NCBI GenBank assembly: GCA_934402515.1
Contig: CAKRTZ010000056.1
Coordinates: 1 to 13,040, forward strand
Length of the DNA stretch: 13,040 bases
Reading direction: 5' to 3'
Source of the DNA: an uncultured Lachnospiraceae bacterium
Lineage (GTDB): Bacteria; Bacillota; Clostridia; Lachnospirales; Lachnospiraceae
This document shows positions 1 to 7,085 of the stretch, piece after piece. The position numbers were made by a program, and so were the translations under genes. How positions within the stretch are numbered: the stretch's first letter is position 1; every line of letters starts with the position of its first letter. The notes under the pieces are model-generated. The model was not told the origin of the DNA, did not search any database, and was given only the letters and a program-made list of their open reading frames with translations.

Positions 1-72
1 CCTAGTGGCTCAGTTGGTTAGAGCGCCGCCCTGTCACGGCGGAGGTCACGGGTTCGAGTCCCGTCTGGGTCG
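1..72 (+). tRNA. tRNA-Asp (anticodon GTC), 5' end cut
   Basis: The cloverleaf is clear: an anticodon arm with loop CTGTCAC (GTC anticodon), a T arm with TTCGAGT, and a 3' acceptor strand CTGGGTC followed by discriminator G72. The 5' acceptor strand visible is CCTAG, so the first two bases lie before the window. No CCA follows the discriminator, so the tail must be added after transcription. First of a four-tRNA cluster spaced about 25 bases apart. Confidence 0.95.
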
Positions 73-98
73 TTTTACGACGACAATTTCATATGTTT

Positions 99-171
99 GG
101 GGTCTTAGCTCAGCTGGGAGAGCATCTGCCTTACAAGCAGAGGGTCATAGGTTCGAGCCCTATAGGCCCCA
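99..171 (+). tRNA. tRNA-Val (anticodon TAC)
   Basis: The seven-base acceptor stem GGGGTCT pairs with AGGCCCC (one G-U pair), the anticodon loop CTTACAA gives TAC at 132-134, and the T loop is TTCGAGC. The discriminator is A171. CCA is not encoded. Second tRNA of the cluster. Confidence 0.97.
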
Positions 172-195
172 CTTACCAGAGATTCTGGTCTATAT

Positions 196-281
196 GCCGG
201 CGTGGCGGAACTGGCAGACGCACAGGACTTAAAATCCTGCGGGACTAACCTCCCGTACCGGTTCGATTCCGGTCGCCGGCA
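196..281 (+). tRNA. tRNA-Leu (anticodon TAA)
   Basis: This is a class II tRNA of 86 bases with a long variable arm (CGGGACTAACCTCCCG), as expected for leucine. The acceptor stem GCCGGCG pairs with CGCCGGC, and the anticodon loop CTTAAAA gives TAA, reading UUA codons. The discriminator is A281 and CCA is not encoded. Confidence 0.97.
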
Positions 282-306
282 CTTATATAGAACAATCTGG
301 TAGGAT

Positions 307-380
307 GTGCGTTTAGCTCAGCTGGATAGAGCGTTTGGCTACGGACCAAAAGGTCGGGGGTTCGAATCCTCTAACGCACG
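307..380 (+). tRNA. tRNA-Arg (anticodon ACG)
   Basis: The acceptor stem GTGCGTT pairs with AACGCAC. The anticodon loop CTACGGA gives ACG; its first A is normally deaminated to inosine by TadA to read CGN codons. The T loop is TTCGAAT and the discriminator is G380, with no encoded CCA. Last tRNA of the cluster, followed at once by a terminator. Confidence 0.97.
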
Positions 381-387
381 CGATTAC

Positions 388-429
388 AAATCGAAATTTC
401 TTGAGTAATCAGGAGATTTCGATTTTTTT
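388..429 (+). terminator. Rho-independent terminator of the tRNA cluster
   Basis: Arms 388-400 and 413-425 form a 13-bp stem (AAATCGAAATTTC with GAGATTTCGATTT, one G-U pair) around a 12-base loop. Seven T residues (423-429) run from the end of the 3' arm. It sits eight bases after tRNA-Arg. The rest of the gap to 646 has a 13-T tract (532-544) and no credible gene. Confidence 0.85.
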
Positions 430-576
430 GCGTTCAATTCTTTCTTTGGATAGTGGTGTTCCCTTCTTGATTCCAATCCATTTCTTCTGATTGTTTCAAA
501 TAACAACAGAAATCTTTCATTTACACTTGCATTTTTTTTTTTTTCTGATACACTTATATTATTACAGAAATTGTTA

Positions 577-603
577 ATACAACAGTTGGATTTTCCATAC
601 ATC
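577..603 (+). promoter_or_regulatory. Possible sigma-E-like promoter before the CxxC-repeat protein
   Basis: ATA (577-579) lies 16 bases before CATACATC (596-603). This resembles the mother-cell sigma-E pattern known from Bacillus (ATA, 16-17 bases, CATACAnT), with the last T mismatched. The start codon is 43 bases downstream. The -35 part is short and the region is AT-rich, so chance is a real alternative; no good sigma-A pair was found in this gap. Confidence 0.25.
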
Positions 604-646
604 TAAATTCAACTGTAAATACGAAGGTGTATAGAAGGGATAAAGG

Positions 647-2284
647 ATGAGAATAAAGAAATTTATGGTGGCTGCAGCGTTGATGACATCTTTAGTGATG
701 TCAACCATGACCGTTTCCGCAGCACCTCAGGGTTCCCAGACACAAGGCGAAATGCAGTACACAACGGAGGCATCGGAGAGCGATCTGGCAGCCATTAAAA
801 AACTTTTTAATGCGAAGGAATACGCAGCCATGTACCCCGATGTTGCCGTTGTATGCGGGGACAATGAGGAGGCACTTTGGAGCCACTTCGTAAAATTTGG
901 TCTGGCAGAAGGACGGGCATTGCGGAAAGATTTCAATGTCTTTGCCTATCGCTCCGCCTACAAGGATTTGCAGGAGGCATTTGGAAACGACCTGGTTGCC
1001 TACTATGCTCATTATGCCAACAATGGCATGGAGGAGGGCAGACCCCTCACCACCATCGAAAAGGTAACGAAGGCAGGAATTGCGGTAACCGGATTACGGG
1101 GACAGATTCTGGCAGAGGCTGTACCAGCACTACAGCCCACCACTGCCATAGCTTCCACATCAGGCAGTGCATCGGCTGGCAACAGTGAGGCATCCATGCC
1201 GTCCCAGGGTTCATCGGGTGATTCTTCTTCTAAGCCCTCCGAGAACCCCTCACCTGCACCGAACCCGGAACCGTCTACACCAGACCCAGGCCCGGAGCCG
1301 TCTGGACCGTCAACCTGTGCCCATGATGGTGGAATCCGATACGAGTCAGATGCCACAGGGCATAAAGAAGTCTGCAAGAAGTGCGGCACAACGATGAAAG
1401 AAACGGTGCCTCATCAGTGGAACTATATACATGCGGAAGGAGACAATACCCATATACCGGTATGTGCCGTTTGTGATTATCAGGGTGAGAAAGCTGCATG
1501 TGAAAGTGAAAAAACAGTATCAAATACGACAGGGCACTGGAATGTCTGCAAAGTTTGTAAGGGCAAATTCAATCAGGAAAGTCATAAATGGAATGATGGA
1601 ACATGTTCTGTCTGCGGCGCAGCCTGCAGCCATGAAAGCTGGAGGGATGGAGTCTGCGACAACTGTGGGAAAAAGTGCAGCCATGAAGATTGTGACGGAA
1701 TGAGACAGATTGAGGGAACCACAGAGCATGCACCGATTTGCACGATTTGTGATGGTTTAGACCTGGCAAGTAAGGAAAGCTGCGTAGCAGACCATTGTGA
1801 TCCTGTGGATGATTCCGTACATAATGAAATCTGTAAAGCCTGTGGTGGTGTCATAAAAGAAGAACCGCACCAGTATACTTACACCAATAAAACAGCAGGG
1901 GATGGAGCTCCCCTTCATGTGGGAAATTGCCCTACCTGTGGAAATCAAATGGAAGGAGCCTGTGAGTTTGATGAGGGCAGCGATACCTGTAAGATTTGTA
2001 AGTACCGGCATACAACCCATGATTGGGATTCCGCTACAGGGGCTTGTAAGTTCTGTGGCGTAACCTGTAAGCACACCTATGCTTCCAATGATAGCGAGAC
2101 TCATAAATGCACCACATGTGGTAAAGAGAGCTCTCATTATTTCGCATATATGTGGTTTATAGATGCAAGTTCTCATAAGCTAGAATGTTCTGCTTGTAAA
2201 TATACAACGACAAGAGCGCATGAGTTTCAAGCTGACGGATATTGTTCCGTATGTACTTATAATGCAGACGGAAATCACAAATAA
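647..2284 (+). CDS. Secreted protein with 13 CxxC motifs and N-terminal NPDV/EGR-type repeats
   Basis: 545 residues with a signal peptide (Lys/Arg N terminus, hydrophobic core to about residue 22, likely cleavage after VSA at 23-25). Residues 54-133 hold two copies of a repeat of the FDxxYYLxxNPDV...HFxxxGxxEGR kind seen in Lachnospiraceae surface proteins (MYPDV 62-66 with AEGR 87-90, then AYKDL 104-108 with EEGR 129-132). A Ser/Pro/Gly-rich linker follows (about 165-222). Residues 224-545 contain 35 cysteines, with 13 CxxC pairs from 243/246 to 533/536, usually preceded by a histidine (as in GHKEVCKKC, THIPVCAVC, SHKLECSAC). This suggests repeated metal-binding knuckles or disulphide modules outside the cell. 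There is no LPXTG, SLH or transmembrane anchor. The ATG has GAAGGG seven bases upstream. Function unknown: a surface or matrix protein is inferred. Confidence 0.85.
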   Translation: MRIKKFMVAAALMTSLVMSTMTVSAAPQGSQTQGEMQYTTEASESDLAAIKKLFNAKEYAAMYPDVAVVCGDNEEALWSHFVKFGLAEGRALRKDFNVFAYRSAYKDLQEAFGNDLVAYYAHYANNGMEEGRPLTTIEKVTKAGIAVTGLRGQILAEAVPALQPTTAIASTSGSASAGNSEASMPSQGSSGDSSSKPSENPSPAPNPEPSTPDPGPEPSGPSTCAHDGGIRYESDATGHKEVCKKCGTTMKETVPHQWNYIHAEGDNTHIPVCAVCDYQGEKAACESEKTVSNTTGHWNVCKVCKGKFNQESHKWNDGTCSVCGAACSHESWRDGVCDNCGKKCSHEDCDGMRQIEGTTEHAPICTICDGLDLASKESCVADHCDPVDDSVHNEICKACGGVIKEEPHQYTYTNKTAGDGAPLHVGNCPTCGNQMEGACEFDEGSDTCKICKYRHTTHDWDSATGACKFCGVTCKHTYASNDSETHKCTTCGKESSHYFAYMWFIDASSHKLECSACKYTTTRAHEFQADGYCSVCTYNADGNHK

Positions 2285-2336
2285 TAAAATTAGAAAAGCC
2301 CTTCACTTTTGTGGAGGTTCATAAGGCAGCAGCTTA

Positions 2337-2386
2337 GAAAAATGGTGTAATTCTGATCATAGGGATTACACCATTTTCCCTCTTTT
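2337..2386 (+). terminator. Terminator after the CxxC-repeat protein
   Basis: A perfect 13-bp stem, AAAATGGTGTAAT (2339-2351) with ATTACACCATTTT (2365-2377), encloses a 13-base loop. It is followed by CCCTCTTTT rather than a pure T run, so termination strength is uncertain. It separates the secreted protein from the GH18 gene. Confidence 0.7.
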
Positions 2387-2426
2387 GCGAAATTTTGTAT
2401 TATTTTGTCTGAACCTTCAAGGTACA

Positions 2427-2455
2427 TTGCTGTGAACCCTCTCCACTTTTATAAT
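2427..2455 (+). promoter_or_regulatory. Sigma-A-type promoter of the GH18 lipoprotein gene
   Basis: TTGCTG (2427-2432) and a perfect TATAAT (2450-2455) are separated by 17 bases. The leader would start near 2462 and run about 47 bases to the ATG at 2509. The -35 box matches the consensus only in its TTG. Confidence 0.6.
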
Positions 2456-2508
2456 CAGACTAAGGATATGCAGAAAAAAGAAACGTATCAGAGAGGGAGA
2501 GGTAAGGT

Positions 2509-4011
2509 ATGGTTAGAAAAGCAGGAAAATGGATGGCATTGGGGTTGACTGTCACACTGTTGCTGACAGGCTGTGGCAATGCCCAGGTTACAGAGACAGC
2601 CACGGAGTCCGAAGCGGAGACCCAGGTGGAAACCGAGGAGAGCATTGCCCCGGAAACCTCACAGGAGACAGCAGAGGAAAGTACAGAAGAGAGCGAGGAA
2701 GAGGCTGCCATGAGCACAAATCCGAAACAGGTGGTGGTTTATTTTGCCAACTGGAATTTAAATGAAAAACCGGCGGATGCCGGTGGCGAGGTGGCAAGTA
2801 TCCCCTGGGATAGTGTCAGCTACGTTAACCATGCCTTTTGGGCAGTGGTTCCGGCAGATGGCTCCACAGAGACCAGCACGGAACGACGGAATAATGGAGA
2901 AGAGGCCAGGACGGAGTTTAAGATTGTTTCCACTGATCCCAAGAATGACTATGAGGACACGGCACCCAGTGCAGTTGATCCTTCTATGAAAAGAAATCAT
3001 TTTGCAGAGTATGCAGCATATTCAGAGAAGTATCCGGATGTGAACATTATGCTTTCCATTGGCGGATGGAGCCGCTGCGGTTATTTCTCAGAGATGGCGT
3101 ATACTCAGGAAGGAAGAGACTCCTTCGTTCAGAGTTGTATGGAAGTGTTACAGGAATACCCCTGGATCGATGGCTTCGACATCGACTGGGAATATCCCGG
3201 CGGAAGCAAGGATGGAGAACGGAAGCCGGAAGGGGGCGACGACCAGGGATGCCCGATTTTTGGCACGGTGCAGGAAGATGACGCAAACTTTGCGTTGCTG
3301 CTCTCCGATCTGCGTACCGCACTGGATGAAAATTTCGGTGCCGGTGTGAAGAAACTGACGTCATGTGCATCGGCATCTACGGCATGGACTTTGCCTTGCC
3401 AGGATTGGGCAGCTGCAGAACCTTATCTGGATATGATTAACATTATGACCTACGATTTAGCAGGAACCTGGGATGGTGTGACCGGTCATGCAGGTAGTGT
3501 GACAGGAGCAAAAAATGCAGCAGTTTATCTGATGATGAAAGATATTCCTGCAGAGAAACTGTGTATTGGTTCTCCTATGTATGCCATGGCTCTTCAGATG
3601 AAGTCAATTCCCAGTGGTACGGTGGTTGGAACAGCGATCGAGAGTTATAAACCTACCGATGATGAGATTGATGAGGAAGAATTGTCAGGTTATATTGCGG
3701 ATGCAGTCAGCGGATATACCATCAAACAGGATGGTCTGCGCTATGTGATGGACGAAGAATTCGATCAAGGCACTGCAGGCTGGCATATGGGGTATGATAA
3801 GAATAACGGTGCGGCCTATTTATATAACGATGATGAAAGTTCTTCTTATTATAAATGGTATTTATCTTATGAGGATGCATTGTCTCTGCAGGGCAAACTG
3901 GACTATATCCAGGAGAAAGGTCTTGCAGGAATCATTGTCTGGGAGAGCAGCCTTGACCTTCCCACTCATGAATACATTCGCCAGATGGGTGACCAGTTGT
4001 TAGGGGAGTAG
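2509..4011 (+). CDS. Glycoside hydrolase family 18 lipoprotein (chitinase-like)
   Basis: 500 residues. The N terminus is a lipoprotein signal with lipobox LLTGC (Cys22 the acylated residue), so the mature enzyme should sit on the outer face of the membrane. Residues 29-67 form a Thr/Glu/Ser linker with 16 glutamates. The GH18 barrel runs from about residue 74: LSIGGWS at 182-188, the catalytic DxxDxDxE motif at 221-228 (DGFDIDWE, Glu228 the acid/base), MTYD at 313-316, and the closing strand Trp at 478 (VWESS). All family signatures are intact, so it is probably active on beta-1,4-GlcNAc polymers: chitin, host N-glycan chitobiose or peptidoglycan. No LysM or carbohydrate-binding module is visible, so the substrate is open. 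The ATG has GGGAGAGG six bases upstream. No clear terminator follows. Confidence 0.9.
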   Translation: MVRKAGKWMALGLTVTLLLTGCGNAQVTETATESEAETQVETEESIAPETSQETAEESTEESEEEAAMSTNPKQVVVYFANWNLNEKPADAGGEVASIPWDSVSYVNHAFWAVVPADGSTETSTERRNNGEEARTEFKIVSTDPKNDYEDTAPSAVDPSMKRNHFAEYAAYSEKYPDVNIMLSIGGWSRCGYFSEMAYTQEGRDSFVQSCMEVLQEYPWIDGFDIDWEYPGGSKDGERKPEGGDDQGCPIFGTVQEDDANFALLLSDLRTALDENFGAGVKKLTSCASASTAWTLPCQDWAAAEPYLDMINIMTYDLAGTWDGVTGHAGSVTGAKNAAVYLMMKDIPAEKLCIGSPMYAMALQMKSIPSGTVVGTAIESYKPTDDEIDEEELSGYIADAVSGYTIKQDGLRYVMDEEFDQGTAGWHMGYDKNNGAAYLYNDDESSSYYKWYLSYEDALSLQGKLDYIQEKGLAGIIVWESSLDLPTHEYIRQMGDQLLGE

Positions 4012-4036
4012 TTATAATATTTAAGAATTCTTTCAT

Positions 4037-4064
4037 TTGAACTTATCGCTGAACATGGTAAAAT
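4037..4064 (+). promoter_or_regulatory. Promoter of the alarmone synthetase-SGNH fusion gene
   Basis: TTGAAC (4037-4042) and TAAAAT (4059-4064) are 16 bases apart. Transcription would start near 4071, giving a leader of about 60 bases. Confidence 0.5.
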
Positions 4065-4074
4065 AAAAATGGTC

Positions 4075-4098
4075 GTAATTATGAAAATTTAGAATTAC
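4075..4098 (+). repeat. Inverted repeat at the predicted transcription start
   Basis: GTAATT (4075-4080) is the exact reverse complement of AATTAC (4093-4098), separated by 12 bases. Outer bases GGTC and GGCC can extend the pairing with a bulge. There is no T run after it, so it is not a terminator. Placed just downstream of the -10 box, it could be an operator or a 5' leader hairpin. Confidence 0.35.
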
Positions 4099-4132
4099 TA
4101 CGGCCGAAAATAAATAGAAGAGGTACAGACCT

Positions 4133-5590
4133 GTGCAGGATAGGACACTTGATGAGGCATGGCAGGAACTTGCCAATGACTCAGCGTTGGATGTGGTGAC
4201 CAAGGCACAGCCCTTTCTGGAGCTGATGACAAAATACCGCTGTGCGCTGATGGAAATAGAAACGAAATTCAAAGTATTAAATGAGGAATTCTCAGTTGAA
4301 TATAACCGCAATCCTTTTGAATCCATTAAGACACGTTTAAAGAAACCGGCCAGTATTATCGAGAAGTTGAAACGAAAGGGCTATCCCCTGACTATGGACA
4401 GTATCGAACAGAATCTGGCAGATATTGCCGGGGTGAGGGTTATCTGTTCCTTTCCGGAAGATATTTACATTTTGTCCGAGATGCTCCTGCGTCAGGATGA
4501 TATCGTGCTGATCGAGAAAAAGGACTATATTGCCAATCCCAAACCCAATGGCTATCGCAGCCTGCATTTGATTGTGGATGTACCTATTTTCCTTTCTACG
4601 GAAAAAAAGCACATGAAGGTGGAAGTACAGTTCCGAACCATCGCCATGGATTTCTGGGCAAGTCTGGATCACAAGCTGAAATATAAACAGGATGTGGAGA
4701 ATCCGGAACTGATCGCGGCAGAGTTAAAGAAGTGTGCAGATATTATTGATGCCATGGATTACCGTATGCAGGAAATCCGTAACATGATTGACCGTAATCC
4801 CAACCGTGAGAAACTGAGATGGTGTGCCATTGGAGATTCTATTACCTTTTTAAATGATCATTTGGAACAGACCGGGGAAAGAGTCAAGAATGGTTATTTG
4901 ACCCGAACAAGGAATAAATGTGAACATGAATATGATATGGAGATTATGAATCAGGGAATTGATGGTTCAGTCACAGGCGATTTTATTCACAGGGAATTGC
5001 CGGAAGCCGATCTTTATACAGTGCTTCTTGGAACGAATGACTGGAGCCAGGGTGTACCGTGTGGTACAGCAGAAGATTTTATTAATCGCCATGAGGGAAC
5101 CATTGTAGGAAATCTGGGAATTATTCTGGATCATATACATGAGAAGTGCCCGGAAGCCAGAATCATTGTGATGAATCCGGTAGAACGGGGAGATTTTGTG
5201 GAGATTATTGATCCCAATAATAATATGCATGGAAGTTATGCGCTGTGTCATGGCCAGAAACTGAAGGATATTTCTGCAAAAATTTTCCGGTGTGCAGACA
5301 GCTGTGAGTGGGTGGAGGCTTTGGATCTCCACAGACTCAGTGGATTTAAACAGGGAAATGTGCTGCATTTTAAACGAATTAAAGTGGATGGAGAATACCG
5401 GAATGTGGAATTCCCGGATTATGTGCAGTATACTTACAATCCGGAAACGGACGAGTACCCCTATCCTTCTGCAGCAGGCTGGATGACTTATGACGGATTA
5501 CATCCTTCCGATGAAGGAAATGAACGGATTGCCAGCATTTTGGCAGAGCAGATTTTGCAGGTGCCAAAAGAAAAGCGTATTTATGAATAA
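4133..5590 (+). CDS. Fusion of a RelQ-like (p)ppGpp synthetase and an SGNH/GDSL hydrolase domain
   Basis: 485 residues in one uninterrupted frame. Residues about 25-220 match the small alarmone synthetase RelQ/YjbM family: DIAGVR at 97-102, KDYIANPKPNGYRSLH ending at His145 with Tyr141, and EVQFRT from Glu164 with Gln166, then the WASLDHKLKYK helix. There is no HD hydrolase domain. These enzymes transfer pyrophosphate from ATP to GDP or GTP. Residues about 229-480 form an SGNH hydrolase: GDS at 234-236 (nucleophile Ser236), GTND at 300-303 (Asn302), and DGLHPS with Asp454 and His457 completing the triad. The family cleaves esters. There is no signal peptide, so it is cytosolic. Start is GTG, with GAAGAGG nine bases upstream. 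Domain calls are firm; the hydrolase substrate and the link between the activities are unknown. It converges on glyA. Confidence 0.88.
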   Translation: MQDRTLDEAWQELANDSALDVVTKAQPFLELMTKYRCALMEIETKFKVLNEEFSVEYNRNPFESIKTRLKKPASIIEKLKRKGYPLTMDSIEQNLADIAGVRVICSFPEDIYILSEMLLRQDDIVLIEKKDYIANPKPNGYRSLHLIVDVPIFLSTEKKHMKVEVQFRTIAMDFWASLDHKLKYKQDVENPELIAAELKKCADIIDAMDYRMQEIRNMIDRNPNREKLRWCAIGDSITFLNDHLEQTGERVKNGYLTRTRNKCEHEYDMEIMNQGIDGSVTGDFIHRELPEADLYTVLLGTNDWSQGVPCGTAEDFINRHEGTIVGNLGIILDHIHEKCPEARIIVMNPVERGDFVEIIDPNNNMHGSYALCHGQKLKDISAKIFRCADSCEWVEALDLHRLSGFKQGNVLHFKRIKVDGEYRNVEFPDYVQYTYNPETDEYPYPSAAGWMTYDGLHPSDEGNERIASILAEQILQVPKEKRIYE

Positions 5591-5605
5591 GGAAAAATAG
5601 AAAAG

Positions 5606-5640
5606 AAAACCGGAAACTCTGTTGGAGTTTCCGGTTTTTT
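5606..5640 (+). terminator. Bidirectional terminator between the fusion gene and glyA
   Basis: A perfect 14-bp stem (5606-5619 with 5625-5638, core CCGGAAACTC) has a 5-base loop and T residues to 5640. On the minus strand the hairpin is also followed by a T-rich tract (TTTTCTTTTC), so it can end both convergent transcripts. Confidence 0.93.
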
Positions 5641-5656
5641 GACTTAGAAATAAAAT

Positions 5657-6895
5657 TTACAGTAAAGGATATTTGTCGGTCAGTTTCTGGACAATTGCTC
5701 TGGCAGCGGGAACATTTTCCTCGCCGCCTTTGATGATCAGGGAGATCGCCTCTGCAATTTCATCCATATCCTGAGTATTCATGCCACGGGAGGTAACGGC
5801 CGGGGTACCCAGACGGATGCCGCTGGTGACAAAAGGCTTCTGAGGGTCATTGGGGATGGTGTTTTTGTTTGCGGTAATATGAGCCGCATCCAGAAGCTTC
5901 TCAATTGCCTTTCCGGTCAGCCCATAAGGAGTGAGATCAATTAACATCAGATGATTGTCGGTGCCGCCGGATACAATTTTGATATCCCGGCTCATCAATC
6001 CCTTGCAAAGAGCCTGGGCATTGTCAATGATCTGCTGCTGATAAACCTTAAATTCGGGAGATAAGGCTTCTTTAAAGCAGACAGCCTTCGCAGCAATGAC
6101 ATGCATGAGAGGACCGCCCTGTGTGCCGGGAAAGATGGCTTTATTAAAATTAAATCTTTCATTCGCCTCTTTATTGCAGAGAATCATACCACCTCTGGGA
6201 CCACGTAATGTCTTGTGTGTGGTGGTGGTAACTACATCTGCATAGGGAATCGGACTGGGATGCAGACCGGCGGCTACCAGACCGGCGATATGTGCCATAT
6301 CAACCATGAGAACAGCACCAACCTCGTCAGCTGCTTCACGGAATTTCTTAAAATCAATGGTGCGGGCATAAGCAGAAGCACCGGCAATAATCATTTTTGG
6401 TTTGTTGGCAAGGGCAAGCTCCCGCATCTTGTCGTAATCCAGAAAACCGTTGTCATCCACACCGTAGGGAACAATATGAAAATATTTACCGGAGACATTC
6501 ACCGGACTTCCATGGGTTAGATGTCCGCCATGATCCAGGTTCATTCCCATGATGGTATCACCGGGCTCACAGACTGCGAATTGCACTGCAAAGTTGGCCT
6601 GGGCACCGGAGTGTGGCTGGACATTGACATAATCGCATCCGAACAACTTTTTAGCCCGCTCGATAGCAAGGTTTTCAACCACATCCACATATTCGCAGCC
6701 ACCGTAGTATCTTTTTCCGGGGTATCCTTCTGCATATTTATTGGTAAGAGGACTGCCCATTGCAGCCATAACAGCTTTGCTTACCCAGTTCTCGGAAGCA
6801 ATCAGTTCAATGTGGGAATTCTGACGATTTTGTTCATCTACAATCGCCTGAGCGATCTCTGGATCGGTCTTTTGTACTTCATCAAATGAATACAT
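5657..6895 (-). CDS. glyA: Serine hydroxymethyltransferase
   Basis: 412 residues, the normal length for the bacterial enzyme. It interconverts serine plus tetrahydrofolate with glycine plus 5,10-methylene-tetrahydrofolate in the cytosol, using pyridoxal phosphate, and is the main entry of one-carbon units. The sequence shows SENWVSKAV near the N terminus (34-42), TNKYAEGYPGKRYYGG (51-66), MVDMAHIAGL (197-206), and the PLP-binding block TTTTHKTLRGPRGG with Lys228 as the Schiff-base lysine. The ATG has AGGAG six bases upstream. It is the only minus-strand gene in the window and is monocistronic here, with its own promoter and terminator. No folate or glycine riboswitch was recognised in its leader of roughly 40 bases. 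Confidence 0.98.
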   Translation of the reverse strand: MYSFDEVQKTDPEIAQAIVDEQNRQNSHIELIASENWVSKAVMAAMGSPLTNKYAEGYPGKRYYGGCEYVDVVENLAIERAKKLFGCDYVNVQPHSGAQANFAVQFAVCEPGDTIMGMNLDHGGHLTHGSPVNVSGKYFHIVPYGVDDNGFLDYDKMRELALANKPKMIIAGASAYARTIDFKKFREAADEVGAVLMVDMAHIAGLVAAGLHPSPIPYADVVTTTTHKTLRGPRGGMILCNKEANERFNFNKAIFPGTQGGPLMHVIAAKAVCFKEALSPEFKVYQQQIIDNAQALCKGLMSRDIKIVSGGTDNHLMLIDLTPYGLTGKAIEKLLDAAHITANKNTIPNDPQKPFVTSGIRLGTPAVTSRGMNTQDMDEIAEAISLIIKGGEENVPAARAIVQKLTDKYPLL

Positions 6896-6940
6896 ACAAT
6901 ACTCCTCGCTTTCTGCGCATTAACGCACTAAATTGGAAAT

Positions 6941-6951
6941 ATTATAGCATA
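6941..6951 (-). promoter_or_regulatory. Extended -10 promoter of glyA
   Basis: On the minus strand this reads TATGCTATAAT: a perfect TATAAT preceded by TGn, the extended -10 element. No good -35 box lies 16-18 bases further upstream, which an extended -10 can tolerate. The start would be near 6934, about 39 bases before the glyA ATG. Confidence 0.6.
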
Positions 6952-7006
6952 GTATGTTTTTCCGGAAATATAGTCCAATAGTACTTAAAGTTTAGAATTT
7001 TTTTAC

Positions 7007-7035
7007 TTTACTTACCTGTCGAATACTGTTAGAAT
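7007..7035 (+). promoter_or_regulatory. Promoter of the lipid kinase group
   Basis: TTTACT (7007-7012), 17 bases, then TAGAAT (7030-7035), with TGT directly before the -10 giving an extended -10. It diverges from the glyA promoter and drives the genes from 7086. Confidence 0.6.
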
Positions 7036-7085
7036 AGCGAGTTGTAAAGGCAGATGTGTACAAAGTAAGACTGAGGGGTGGAGCC

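Noticed and set aside
5..232. Plus-strand 75-residue open frame across the tRNA cluster
   Set aside because: It runs through three tRNA genes and has no ribosome site; it is a by-product of tRNA sequence.
384..602. Minus-strand 72-residue frame in the gap before the CxxC-repeat gene
   Set aside because: It overlaps the tRNA terminator and the T tract (read as Lys codons), has no ribosome site and no recognisable motif.
1757..2176. Minus-strand 139-residue frame with hydrophobic stretches inside the CxxC-repeat gene
   Set aside because: It is antisense to a clear secreted protein; the absence of stops follows from the Cys/His-rich sense codons, and no ribosome site is seen.
6521..6889. Plus-strand 122-residue frame opposite glyA
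   Set aside because: glyA on the other strand is certain, and this frame shows no family motif.
6896..6940. Folate or glycine riboswitch upstream of glyA
   Set aside because: The leader from the predicted promoter is only about 40 bases and shows no aptamer-like paired elements.
7056..7085. GTG at 7056 as the start of the lipid kinase
   Set aside because: The ATG at 7086 has GAGGGG at the right distance and matches the family N terminus; the extra ten residues would span that ribosome site.
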